From: Chloroflexota bacterium
Lineage (GTDB): Bacteria > Chloroflexota > UBA6077 > JACCZL01
Assembly: GCA_020850535.1 (NCBI GenBank)
Contig: JADZEM010000123.1
Coordinates: forward strand, 62,001-126,000
Direction: 5' to 3'
DNA length: 64,000 bases
Under the pieces are notes generated by a model, which worked only from the letters and a program-made list of their open reading frames with translations, ran no database searches and had not been told where the DNA came from. Below, in pieces: positions 16,387 through 24,974 of the stretch. The first letter of the stretch is position 1. Each line of letters begins with the position of its first letter. The translations under genes and the position numbers were made by a program.

Positions 16387-18548
16387 GCGTCAACGTCCAC
16401 TTCCTGCCGGCAGCCTCCTGGCCAGCCGTGAGCCGGGCCGTCCGCAACAGCGTCATCGGCGCGCTCGTGGCCGGGACGCTGCTGCTGCCGTTTCCGCTGG
16501 CGCCGCGATTTGACCATGCCCGGCCGACGCTTGATCTCGCCGTACGACCAGGAGATACCCTCGCCGCCCAGACCCCGAGCGATCTCATCGCTCAACCCTC
16601 GCTGCGTGCCGCGGAGGCGGGGCAAGACTGGTCAGTTTCGGCAGATGAGGGCGGACCGCTGCTGGCCTCCATGCCGGCCGAGGCCACGGACACCGGCATC
16701 ACTCTCCCCCCGCTCCGTGAGATTCCCCTTCAGGTCGAGGCCGACGAGCGGCTGACCACCCTCGAGCGGCTCCTTGCGACGCCGCGCCCGGCCCGCGATC
16801 CCATCGCCCTGGCCGGGCGGGTCAGCGGCACGCTTGCGCCGTGGACGGCCAGCCAGCCGTTCAGTGGGCCGCTGGCCGTCGGGCACCAGACGACGTTCTT
16901 CGTCCTCGATCAGACGGACAACACCTACAAGACCCGCGCGGCCACGCTGCGCCTGGTGTCCGGGTACGCCTACTGGTACGTCCAGGACGGTGAGACGGTC
17001 CGCGACGACGAGCTGGCGCTGGCCGCAAAGCAGTTCGACGAGCAGACCGTCCCGACCGTCCACCGCGTCTTTGGCACGGAGTGGATGCCGGGCATCGATG
17101 GCGACGCCCGCATCACCATCTTCCTGGGGCAAGCGCCGGGCGTCGGGGCGTACTTCTCGTCCTGGGACGAGTATCCGCGCTCCGTCTATCGGTACTCGAA
17201 CGAGCGCGAGATGATCCACGTCAATGTCAGTTCGGTGCGGCCGGGCTCGGTCGGCTTTGACGGGACCATCGCCCACGAGTACCAGCACATGGTGCACTGG
17301 CATCTCAACCCCCAGGACGACACCTGGGTGGACGAGGGCATGGCCGAGCTGGCGTCCTCGCTGGCCGTACGGGGGCGCTCTCCCAGCACGGCGAGCTTCC
17401 AGCGCCAGCCCGACGTGCAGTTGACGGCGTGGTCTCAGGGGGCGCAGACAGGCCTGCACTACCAGGCTGCCTACCTGTTCTCGCGGTACTTCGCGCAGCG
17501 CTTTGGCGAGGATGCTGTCGCGCGGCTGCTCAGCGAGACGGGTCGCCCGCCCGACACGGTCACGGCCTTCCTGAGTCGGAGCGGCCTGGGGATCACCTTC
17601 GAGGACGTGTTCGAGGATTGGATCGTCGCCAACCTGCTGGACGATCCCACGGTTGGGGATGGCCGCTTCGCGCACGAGGGCCTGGAGCACCGCGCGACGC
17701 CCACGCTGTCGTTACGCCCTGATGGGCAGCCAGCCAGGAGCGAGGTCCAGCAGTTCGGGGCAGAGTACGTCGAGTTGACGGGCGACGGCTCGGACGCCGA
17801 GCTGTCGTTCGCAGGCGCGTCGAGTGTGCGGCTGGTCGGCGCAGACGCTGCCAGCGGCCGGAACGTCTGGTGGACGAACCGGGCGGACGGCATGGACTCC
17901 TCGCTGACCCGCCGCTTCGACCTGACCGGGCTGACCGGCGCCACGCTGCGCTTCAACCTCTGGTACGACACCGAGCGTGACTTCGACTTCCTGTACGTGC
18001 TGGTCTCGACGGACGGCGGCACGCGCTGGCACGTGCTGCACGGCCCCTCTGCAGATGACGCGAACCCGACCGGCAACGCCATCGGGCCGGGCTACAGCGG
18101 ACGGAGCGGGCAGGCTGGCAGCCAGCGCGGCGATCCGACCTGGCTCGCGGAGAGCATCGATCTGACGCCGTTCGCGGGCCGCGAGGTGCTGGTACGCTTC
18201 GAGTATGTGACGGACCAGGGGTACAACGCTCAGGGCGCGCTGCTCGACGACATCGAGATCCCGGAGCTGGCTTTCCGCGACGACGCCGAGGCTGATGCTG
18301 GCTGGACGGCTGAGGGCTTCCTGCGGTCGGCCAACCAGATCCCGCAGACCTGGAGCTTGCGGCTCGTCGAGCAGCAGCGGGGGGGCCAGACGACGGTCCG
18401 CGCGCTGCGGGTGGACGCCAACGGTCAACTGACAGAGCGCATCCCGAGCCTCGGCGGCAGCACCGAGCGGGCCGTGCTGGTGATCAGCGGCCTCTCGCCG
18501 CGCACCCTTGAAGCCGCGCCGTACACCCTGACGCTGCGCCCGAGATAA
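16383..18548 (+). CDS. Secreted M6-like metalloprotease (immune inhibitor A type)
   Basis: This 721-residue protein has an N-terminal hydrophobic segment (residues about 18-40) for export and a zinc protease domain with H-E-Y-Q-H (AHEYQHMVHW) and downstream Glu in WVDEGMAELASS, the HExxH plus glutamate arrangement of gluzincins. A beta-sandwich region follows, with LRFNLWYDTERDFDFLYVLV, DGGTRWHVLHGP and FAGREVLVRFEYVTDQGYN, the segment found after the catalytic domain in immune-inhibitor-A-like proteins. It probably degrades extracellular proteins. It is translationally coupled to the phosphorylase gene (ATGA overlap), which is functionally odd and may only reflect packing. Confidence 0.8.
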   Translation: MSVNVHFLPAASWPAVSRAVRNSVIGALVAGTLLLPFPLAPRFDHARPTLDLAVRPGDTLAAQTPSDLIAQPSLRAAEAGQDWSVSADEGGPLLASMPAEATDTGITLPPLREIPLQVEADERLTTLERLLATPRPARDPIALAGRVSGTLAPWTASQPFSGPLAVGHQTTFFVLDQTDNTYKTRAATLRLVSGYAYWYVQDGETVRDDELALAAKQFDEQTVPTVHRVFGTEWMPGIDGDARITIFLGQAPGVGAYFSSWDEYPRSVYRYSNEREMIHVNVSSVRPGSVGFDGTIAHEYQHMVHWHLNPQDDTWVDEGMAELASSLAVRGRSPSTASFQRQPDVQLTAWSQGAQTGLHYQAAYLFSRYFAQRFGEDAVARLLSETGRPPDTVTAFLSRSGLGITFEDVFEDWIVANLLDDPTVGDGRFAHEGLEHRATPTLSLRPDGQPARSEVQQFGAEYVELTGDGSDAELSFAGASSVRLVGADAASGRNVWWTNRADGMDSSLTRRFDLTGLTGATLRFNLWYDTERDFDFLYVLVSTDGGTRWHVLHGPSADDANPTGNAIGPGYSGRSGQAGSQRGDPTWLAESIDLTPFAGREVLVRFEYVTDQGYNAQGALLDDIEIPELAFRDDAEADAGWTAEGFLRSANQIPQTWSLRLVEQQRGGQTTVRALRVDANGQLTERIPSLGGSTERAVLVISGLSPRTLEAAPYTLTLRPR

Positions 18549-18567
18549 CCTCAGCCCCGGCGCGCGT

Positions 18568-19455
18568 TCAAACCTGCTGGGCCAGTGCGATGGCTCCAAG
18601 CACCCCCGCGCGGTCCCCGAGGCCCGGCGGCACGATGTACTCGTCCACGCGGTCCAGGATCAGCGGGTGCTGCAGGTAGCCGTTCAGCAGCGTCCGCACC
18701 TCCTCGCGGATCATCGGGAAGAGAAACGCCTGGTGCATCACCCCGCCGCCGAGGATCACCCGTTGCGGGGAGAGCGTCAGGCTGAGGCTTACCACGCCGA
18801 GCGCGAGGTAGTGCGCCTCCAGCTTCCAGGCCGCATGCTCGGGTGGGAGCGTCTCGGCTGGCTGGCCCCAGCGTTGGCTGATGGCCGGTCCGGCCGCCAG
18901 CCCCTCCAGACAGTCGTCGTGGTACGGGCAGAAACCCGAATACGGATCGGCGGCCGGATCGCGCGGCAGCAGGATGTGCCCCATCTCCGGGTGGATCAGC
19001 CCGTGCAGCAACTGGCCGTGCACCAGCGCGCCGCCGCCGATGCCCGTTCCCACCGTCAGGTAGATCAGGGTGTCCTGCTGCTGGGCCGCCCCCCAGCGAT
19101 GCTCGGCGAGGGCCGCGCCGTTCACGTCGGTGTCGATGGCGACGGGCAGCCCGAGCGCCCGCTGGATCGGCCCGCGCAGATCGGCAAAGCGCCAGCCGGG
19201 CTTGGGGGTGGCCGTGATGTAGCCGAACGTCTCCGAGCGGGGGTTGAGATCGACTGGCCCGAACGACGCGATCCCGATGGCCGCCAGGGGCGCCTGCGCG
19301 TGCTGCTCCTGGAGGAACGCGATGGCCCGCCCGATGGTCTCGTCGGGGGTCGTCGTCTCGATGACGGTCTCGGCGCGAAGGTCGTCTGGCCCGGTCCCCA
19401 CGGCGCACACGAACTTGGTGCCGCCCGCCTCGATGCCGCCGTACAACCGCTCCAT
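18568..19455 (-). CDS. ROK-family sugar kinase (fructokinase-like)
   Basis: A 295-residue ROK kinase: N-terminal phosphate loop [20 protein letters not shown], the catalytic Asp in [21 protein letters not shown], and the ROK zinc segment [12 protein letters not shown]...[11 protein letters not shown] with one His and two Cys visible. The GIEAGGTK start and the zinc loop are those of bacterial fructokinases related to YdhR/GmuE, which phosphorylate fructose or mannose with ATP. It is divergent from glycogen phosphorylase across about 150 bp, so both may serve glucan and sugar use. Start by fit to the family; no upstream extension is needed. Confidence 0.85.
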   Translation of the reverse strand: MERLYGGIEAGGTKFVCAVGTGPDDLRAETVIETTTPDETIGRAIAFLQEQHAQAPLAAIGIASFGPVDLNPRSETFGYITATPKPGWRFADLRGPIQRALGLPVAIDTDVNGAALAEHRWGAAQQQDTLIYLTVGTGIGGGALVHGQLLHGLIHPEMGHILLPRDPAADPYSGFCPYHDDCLEGLAAGPAISQRWGQPAETLPPEHAAWKLEAHYLALGVVSLSLTLSPQRVILGGGVMHQAFLFPMIREEVRTLLNGYLQHPLILDRVDEYIVPPGLGDRAGVLGAIALAQQV

Positions 19456-19606
19456 GCTCGTATCCTCCCGAACGACCGTTGCGGCGAGATTATCTCTCGG
19501 TAACAGCCTTACCCGCTGCTATCGTGAGAGGATGGTGTACGCTGATACCGGGCGTGGGCCTACCGCAGTCTTGCGAGCGCGGCGTTTGGGGGAGGATCTC
19601 ACGGCG

Positions 19607-22600
19607 ATGGAAGCCACGACACCGTTCGGATCGGCGCAGCCGGAGCTGCCGCCAGTCGCCCAGTTCCGCCGTGAGCTGCTGGAGAACCTGCACGACCGCG
19701 TCGGCACCGACCTGTCGTTCGCGACGCCGAGCGAAGCGTACCTGGCGCTGGCCTACACCGTCCGCGACCGTCTGATCCAGCGCTGGCTCGACACCCTCCA
19801 CGCCGGCATCGACAGCCAGTCGCGCTTCGTCTGCTACCTCTCCGCCGAGTACCTGATCGGCCGGCAGCTCGACAACAACCTGCTGAACACCGGCACCGAG
19901 GACGTGGCCCGCGAAGCCCTCTCCGACCTCGGCCTGAGCCTGGACGAGCTGCGGGGCCTGGAGTCCGAGCCGGGCCTGGGCAACGGCGGCCTGGGGCGGC
20001 TGGCGGCCTGCTACCTCGACTCGCTGGCGACGCTCCGCATCCCGAGCATCGGCTACGGCCTGCGCTACGAGTTCGGCATCTTCCGGCAGGTCTTCCGCGA
20101 CGGCTGGCAGGTGGAAGAGGCGGACGACTGGCTGCGGCGCGGCAACCCCTGGGAGTTCCCGCACCCGGAGATGGCGATCGAGGTCGGGTTCGGGGGCGGC
20201 ACCGAGAGCTTCATCGACCCGAACGGGCGTTTCCGCGTGCGCTGGCACCCGGATCGGACCCTCGTGGGCGTGCCGTACAACACGATGGTCCCCGGCTACG
20301 AGAGCGGCGCTGTCAACACGCTGCGGCTCTGGCGCGCCCAGGCTACCCGCTCCTTCGACCTGGACGTGTTCAACGCCGGCGACTACCTCCGTGCCGTCCA
20401 CCGCAACATCCTCTCCGAGAACCTGACCAAAGTCCTCTACCCTGAGGACAGCACGCCCCAGGGGCGGCAGCTTCGGCTGGAGCAGCAGTACTTCTTCGTG
20501 GCCTGCTCGCTGAAGGACGCGCTGCGGATCGTGCGGGTCATGGGCCTGCCCATCGAGGCGTTGCCGGAGAAGGTCGTCTTCCAGCTCAACGACACCCACC
20601 CGTCGATCGCCATTGTCGAGCTGATGCGGCTGCTGCTGGACGAGTACGGCATGGCCTGGGATCCTGCCTGGGCCGTCACCACCCAGGTTTTCGCCTACAC
20701 CTGCCACACGCTGTTGCCCGAGGCGCTGGAGACCTGGCCCGTTGCGCTGATCCAGTCGGTGCTGCCGCGCCACATGGAGCTGATCTACGAGATCAACCGC
20801 CGCTTTCTGGAGTCCGTGCGCGCGCAGAACCCGGACGACCTCGGCCGGCTGGCCCGGATGTCGCTGATCGCGGAAGGGCCGGAGCAGCGCGTTCGGATGG
20901 CGAACCTCGCGGTGGTCGGCAGCTACGCCGTCAACGGCGTGGCCGAGCTGCACTCCCGCCTGCTCCGCGAGCAGACCCTGCGTGACTTCGCCGAGCTGTG
21001 GCCGGAGAAGTTCCAGAACAAGACGAACGGCGTCACGCCGCGCCGCTTCATGCAGCTGGCAAACCCCCGTCTTGCCGACCTGATCTCGTCGCGCATCGGC
21101 CCCGAATGGCTGACGCAGATGGACGATCTGCGCGACCTGGAGTCCCTGGCCGAAAGCCCCGAGTTCCGGGCCGAGTGGCGGCGTATCAAGCAGCGCAACA
21201 AGCAACTGCTGGCCCTGATCATCCGCGACCGCACCGGCGTGACCGTCGATCCCGCCTCGCTGTTCGACGTGATGGTGAAGCGGCTCCACGAGTACAAGCG
21301 CCAGCACCTCAAGCTGCTGCACATCATCACGCTGTACAACCGGATCAAGGCCGATCCCGCTGCCAGCGTCGTGCCGCGCACCGTCATCTTTGGCGCGAAG
21401 GCCGCGCCGGGCTACCGGATGGCGAAGCTGATCGTCAAACTGATCAACGACGTGGCCGCCGTGGTCAACAACGATCCCGACGTAGCCGGCCGCCTGAAAG
21501 TCGTGTTCCTGCCGAACTTCAACGTCTCGCTGGGCGAGCGCGTCTACCCGGCCGCCGACCTCTCGGAGCAGATCTCGCTGGCCGGCAAGGAAGCGTCCGG
21601 CACCGGCAACATGAAGCTGGCGCTGAACGGCGCGCTGACCATCGGGACGCTCGACGGCGCGAACATCGAGATCCGCCAGCTGGTGGGCGACGAGAACTTC
21701 TTCCTCTTCGGGCTGACCGCCGAGGAGGTGGCCGAGCACAAGGCACGCGGCTACCGCCCGCGCGACTACGTGACCGCCGACCGCGAGCTGTCGCTGGCGC
21801 TGGATCAGATCGCCTCAGGCCACTTCTCGGACGGCGATGCGGGCCTGTTCCGCCCGATTGTGGACAACCTGCTCAACGACGACCCGTTCATGCTGCTGGC
21901 CGACTTCCGCTCGTATATCGAGACGCAGGAACGAGCCGAGCACGCCTACCGCGATGCCGACCACTGGTCGAGGATGTCGATTCTGAACGTGGCGCGCTGT
22001 GGCTACTTCTCCTCGGACCGCTCGATCCGCGAGTACTGCGAGGAGATCTGGCGCGTCACGCCTATCGACGTCCCGGGCAACTCCGGCGAGGACATCGATG
22101 CCAGCCAGCGGCTCGGCCAGCCGAGCGCCGAGGAGCAGACCAGCCTGCCCGAGCTGCCAGACGACGAGCGCGACCTGCTCTGCGATCTCGCGATGCTGGT
22201 GGGCCTGGACGTGATGCATGCCACCCACAGCGGCGCGCAGGGGACGCTCATCGAGCTGGCGACGGCGGTGGCCGCCCCGACGGCCGTCGCGCGCTTCCTG
22301 ACCCGCAGCGCCCTGGTGCGCTCGCTGGTGCCCTCCGACGTCGAGGCCATCGAGCGGAGCGAGCGGCTGATCGGCCGGCTGCGGAAATCATACGACTTGC
22401 GCTCGCGGGACGGCCGCGCGGCCCTGCACGACGACGTGCTGGTGCAGTGCCGGGCGGCGATGGATCTGCTCACAACCCGTGCGAAGCCGCAGGACGCCGC
22501 CGAGTTCGCGCGGTGGCTGCTGCTGGTGGGCGAGCGGGTGGCCGAGGCGTCCGTCGAGCCGCAGCCGGGCCGCCCCGAGCGCCAGGTCAGCGAGTCCGAA

Positions 22601-22648
22601 GTGGCGGCGCTCCGGGAGCTCGCGGCGGCGTTGCGCGTCGAGGGGTAG
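19607..22648 (+). CDS. glgP: Glycogen/alpha-glucan phosphorylase with C-terminal extension
   Basis: This 1013-residue GT35 enzyme releases glucose-1-phosphate from alpha-1,4-glucan. Signatures: LSAEYLIGRQLDNNLLN, LGNGGLGRLAACYLDS, FQLNDTHPSIAIVELMRLL, TNGVTPRRF, VKRLHEYKRQ and the pyridoxal-phosphate lysine region EASGTGNMKLALNGALTIGT. The usual bacterial C-terminus is reached near residue 830 (YFSSDRSIREYCEEIW). About 180 further residues follow that I do not recognise; they are helical, beginning with a polar spacer (EEQTSLPELPDDERDLLCDL). The frame is open upstream to 19244, antisense to the kinase gene; ATG 19607 has GGAGG 11 nt before it. GTG- and ATG-initiated longer forms are possible. 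Confidence 0.93.
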   Translation: MEATTPFGSAQPELPPVAQFRRELLENLHDRVGTDLSFATPSEAYLALAYTVRDRLIQRWLDTLHAGIDSQSRFVCYLSAEYLIGRQLDNNLLNTGTEDVAREALSDLGLSLDELRGLESEPGLGNGGLGRLAACYLDSLATLRIPSIGYGLRYEFGIFRQVFRDGWQVEEADDWLRRGNPWEFPHPEMAIEVGFGGGTESFIDPNGRFRVRWHPDRTLVGVPYNTMVPGYESGAVNTLRLWRAQATRSFDLDVFNAGDYLRAVHRNILSENLTKVLYPEDSTPQGRQLRLEQQYFFVACSLKDALRIVRVMGLPIEALPEKVVFQLNDTHPSIAIVELMRLLLDEYGMAWDPAWAVTTQVFAYTCHTLLPEALETWPVALIQSVLPRHMELIYEINRRFLESVRAQNPDDLGRLARMSLIAEGPEQRVRMANLAVVGSYAVNGVAELHSRLLREQTLRDFAELWPEKFQNKTNGVTPRRFMQLANPRLADLISSRIGPEWLTQMDDLRDLESLAESPEFRAEWRRIKQRNKQLLALIIRDRTGVTVDPASLFDVMVKRLHEYKRQHLKLLHIITLYNRIKADPAASVVPRTVIFGAKAAPGYRMAKLIVKLINDVAAVVNNDPDVAGRLKVVFLPNFNVSLGERVYPAADLSEQISLAGKEASGTGNMKLALNGALTIGTLDGANIEIRQLVGDENFFLFGLTAEEVAEHKARGYRPRDYVTADRELSLALDQIASGHFSDGDAGLFRPIVDNLLNDDPFMLLADFRSYIETQERAEHAYRDADHWSRMSILNVARCGYFSSDRSIREYCEEIWRVTPIDVPGNSGEDIDASQRLGQPSAEEQTSLPELPDDERDLLCDLAMLVGLDVMHATHSGAQGTLIELATAVAAPTAVARFLTRSALVRSLVPSDVEAIERSERLIGRLRKSYDLRSRDGRAALHDDVLVQCRAAMDLLTTRAKPQDAAEFARWLLLVGERVAEASVEPQPGRPERQVSESEVAALRELAAALRVEG

Positions 22649-22708
22649 ACGGGCCGGTGTCGGGTGCTGGGTTTCAGGTTTCAGGGGCGCGCACCCACGT
22701 CGTCAACG

Positions 22709-22938
22709 GTCATCCTGGGCGGCGGTCATCCAGCACCTGTCATCCAGCACCTGTCATCCAGAGCGGTGGTCATCCAGCACCTGTCATCCAGAGCGGTGGT
22801 CATCCAGCACCTGTCATCCAGAGCGGTGGTCATCCTGCACCTGTCATCCTGGGCGGCGGTCATCCTGCGCGGCGGTCATCCTGCGCGGCGGTCATCCTGC
22901 GCGGCGGTCATCCTGCACCTGTCATCCAGAGCGGCGCG
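22709..22938. repeat. Tandem array of 14-16 bp units with a 30-bp superrepeat
   Basis: Units of the form gtcatccNgNrc repeat about 15 times. Between 22741 and 22830 a 30-bp unit (catccagcacctgtcatcca plus gagcggtggt) is repeated three times exactly. There are no unique spacers, so this is not CRISPR. The array sits between glgP and a palindromic element. Confidence 0.85.
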
Positions 22939-23104
22939 AGCTTGCGAGCAGAGCGAAGGATCTCACCCGCTGACCGTCAACGCTCGCGTCACCCACTGAC
23001 CGTCAACGTTCGTGTGACGCCCCGACCGCCAGCTTATGCGTCACCCGCTGACCGTCAACGCTCGCGTCAGCGGGTGAGGTCCTTCGCTGCGCTCAGGATG
23101 ACAA
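22939..23104. repeat. MITE-like palindromic element, copy 1
   Basis: Outer arms are inverted: GAGCGAAGGATCTCACCCGC at 22951 and GCGGGTGAGGTCCTTCGCTG near 23070. Inside are repeats of TGACCGTCAACGyTCGCGTC. Copies 2 and 3 lie at 56695-56832 and 63232-63337. No coding capacity. Confidence 0.75.
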
Positions 23105-23153
23105 TTGGGAGTCGCAGCTTTACCATGACATTCTGCTGCCTACGGACGGCTGC

Positions 23154-24089
23154 CTACTGCCTCGGCTTGCTCAGCTCCGTCTGGAGGTCCATGTTGAGGA
23201 CCGTTGCGGCCCGGCGGACCGGCTCGTAGGCGGCGTCCGACGTCTCGGCGACGCCTCGCGTGCCGATGGCATCGTCGAACAGCTTCTGGCCGTCCTCGCG
23301 GGCCGAGATCCGCAGCAGCGCCTCGCGGGTCTTCTTGATGATGTCCGGGGAGAGGCCTTTGCGGAACGCCACGCCATCGTTGGGGATCGGCGGAGACTCT
23401 TCGAGGATGCGGATCTCCTTCTCGGCGTTCGGGTAGACCGAGTTGAGGCGCGGGATCGAGTCCTTACCCATCGCGCCCGCGTCAACCTGTCCCTGGAGCA
23501 CCGCCAGCCCGACCTTGTCGTGGCCGCCCGCGAACACCTGCTGCCCGAGGTCTTCCGGTTTCAGGTTGTGCTCGGCCAGGATGGTGCGTGGGAACAGGAA
23601 GCCGGAGGTCGAGCCGGGATCGACCCAGGCGAACCGCTTGCCGCGCAGGTCCTCGACCTTCTGGATCGGCGAGTCCACCCGCGTGACGATGGTGCCCCAG
23701 TACTGCGTGCCGACGCGCGTCACCGAGACCAGCGTCATATCGGCGCCGCACTTCTCGCGCGCCAGGATGTACGCCAGCGGGCTGACCCACCCGATATCCA
23801 CACGGTCCGCGCACATCGCCTCGACGACGGCTGCGTAGGAGGTCGGCACGTCGCCGGTGTAGGTGAGCCCGGTCTCCTTCTTCAACTCGTCTGAGAGCAT
23901 CTGCATGCCCTTGACCAGCCGGCCGGACTCGACGAACGGGACAATCGCCATCTTGATCGGGTTCTCCGTCGACCCGAGTGAGCGATTCCCGCCCAGCTGC
24001 GAACATCCGACCAGCAACGCCGCGAGCAGCGCCCCGGCGAGCACCACGATCCGTGACTGTCTCTGCCCTGTCCACCACATAGCCGACAT
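23154..24089 (-). CDS. PhnD-like phosphate/phosphonate-binding lipoprotein
   Basis: A 311-residue periplasmic-binding-type protein. The N-terminal signal ends in a lipobox (ALLVGC), so it is a lipoprotein. The PhnD/PBP2 pattern follows: IKMAIVPFVESGRLVKGMQML, the region for ligand-anchoring TSYAAVVEAMCADRVDIGWV, GKRFAWVDPGSTSGFLFPR, and GGHDKVGLAVLQGQVDAGA. The family feeds phosphonate, phosphite or phosphate ABC importers. No permease or ATPase gene is next to it, so it is an orphan here. The start could be ATG 24080 or the longer 24125; 24089 leaves a normal signal peptide. Confidence 0.85.
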   Translation of the reverse strand: MSAMWWTGQRQSRIVVLAGALLAALLVGCSQLGGNRSLGSTENPIKMAIVPFVESGRLVKGMQMLSDELKKETGLTYTGDVPTSYAAVVEAMCADRVDIGWVSPLAYILAREKCGADMTLVSVTRVGTQYWGTIVTRVDSPIQKVEDLRGKRFAWVDPGSTSGFLFPRTILAEHNLKPEDLGQQVFAGGHDKVGLAVLQGQVDAGAMGKDSIPRLNSVYPNAEKEIRILEESPPIPNDGVAFRKGLSPDIIKKTREALLRISAREDGQKLFDDAIGTRGVAETSDAAYEPVRRAATVLNMDLQTELSKPRQ

Positions 24090-24140
24090 TCTATCCGAGT
24101 CGGCAGCCGGCAGTTTGCAGGGCACGGTCGGGGTGCGCCG

Positions 24141-24599
24141 TCAGCGGCGGCGAGGGCGGTCCGCGGTGAAGGTGGCGTCGAGGCCCTTCAGCAGCTCTTG
24201 CTTCTCGGCGTCAGACAGGCGCGCCTCGGGGTGGAGCGGCAGGTAGATCGGCAGCGGCATCTGGCCCTTCTCGATCTGCTCACGGAACTCCATCGCCTCA
24301 CGCTGCGGCAAGTCCCACTCCGAGAAGTTCATCTTCAGGCGCGCCTCTTCGATATCGTGCGCGATCAGCCACGAGACCGGCGCAACGTAGCTGTACCAGG
24401 GGTAGCGGACCTGATTACTGTGGCAGTCGAAGCAGGCGCGGACGGCAAGCTCGCGGGTGCGCGGGCTGTCCCAGTTCGGCTCGCGGCGCACAGGGGGATC
24501 AGTCGTCGGGCGGCCAAAGGGCACAAGCTGCAGCCCAACGAAGACGACGACCAGCACGCCGACCAGTCCCAGTACGATCCGCTTCCCTTTGCCACGCAT
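24141..24599 (-). CDS. Haem-binding domain protein (c-type CxxCH)
   Basis: A 152-residue membrane-anchored protein with N-terminal helix (IVLGLVGVLVVVFVGLQLVPF), then RACFDCHSNQVRYPWYSYVAP, in which CFDCH is a c-type haem attachment site, and the WLIAHDIEEARLKMNFSEW and QMPLPIYLPLHPEA segments typical of the Haem_bd family. These proteins lie outside the cytoplasmic membrane and are thought to carry electrons or sense redox state; a precise role is not known. Located between an orphan PhnD-like gene and the alcohol dehydrogenase. Confidence 0.82.
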   Translation of the reverse strand: MRGKGKRIVLGLVGVLVVVFVGLQLVPFGRPTTDPPVRREPNWDSPRTRELAVRACFDCHSNQVRYPWYSYVAPVSWLIAHDIEEARLKMNFSEWDLPQREAMEFREQIEKGQMPLPIYLPLHPEARLSDAEKQELLKGLDATFTADRPRRR

Positions 24600-24974
24600 C
24601 GACACGTCCCCATCGCCAGGGCCTCGTGCCACGCCACGAGAGACGCGGGCCGGCTGCCCCAGGCTCCCCCAGAATACGCCCTGGCCCTGCCTTCCGGATT
24701 AACCGGAGCTGCTAACCGGAGCTATTAGCCGGGCTTGTGAGCGCTTGGACCCTCTGGCACCGCTCCCCCTCACGCACCCCTCACCCCGGCACCTCACTCT
24801 CAAGGGGCGAGGGGAGACCCACTCGATCTGTACGGACGCTCCGCGCCTGCTGACGGCGAGGGTCCATGGCGGCCTGCACACGGTCCTGCCCGATGGACCA
24901 TACTGCGCCAGAGCGTTGGGCAGCCGCCCATCCACTGCTGGCAGGCAGGACGGGCGGCCAGGAGGAGTGTCGCC
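24600..24974. other. Intergenic, 375 bp, with GC-rich repeat
   Basis: Contains a C-rich/G-rich stretch near 24770-24815 (CCCCTCACGCACCCCTCACC and an AAGGGGCGAGGGG counterpart), a type of low-complexity inverted repeat often dispersed in such genomes. A similar C/G-rich patch is found at 60440-60490. The alcohol dehydrogenase promoter should lie in the right third; no clear boxes seen. Confidence 0.4.

Noticed and set aside
19490-21739. 749-codon minus-strand open frame
   Set aside because: It lies fully antisense to the phosphorylase gene; composition (Gln/Arg/Val-rich) is typical of antisense of GC-rich coding DNA.
22709-22938. CRISPR array
   Set aside because: Units are contiguous with no unique spacers and no cas genes nearby.
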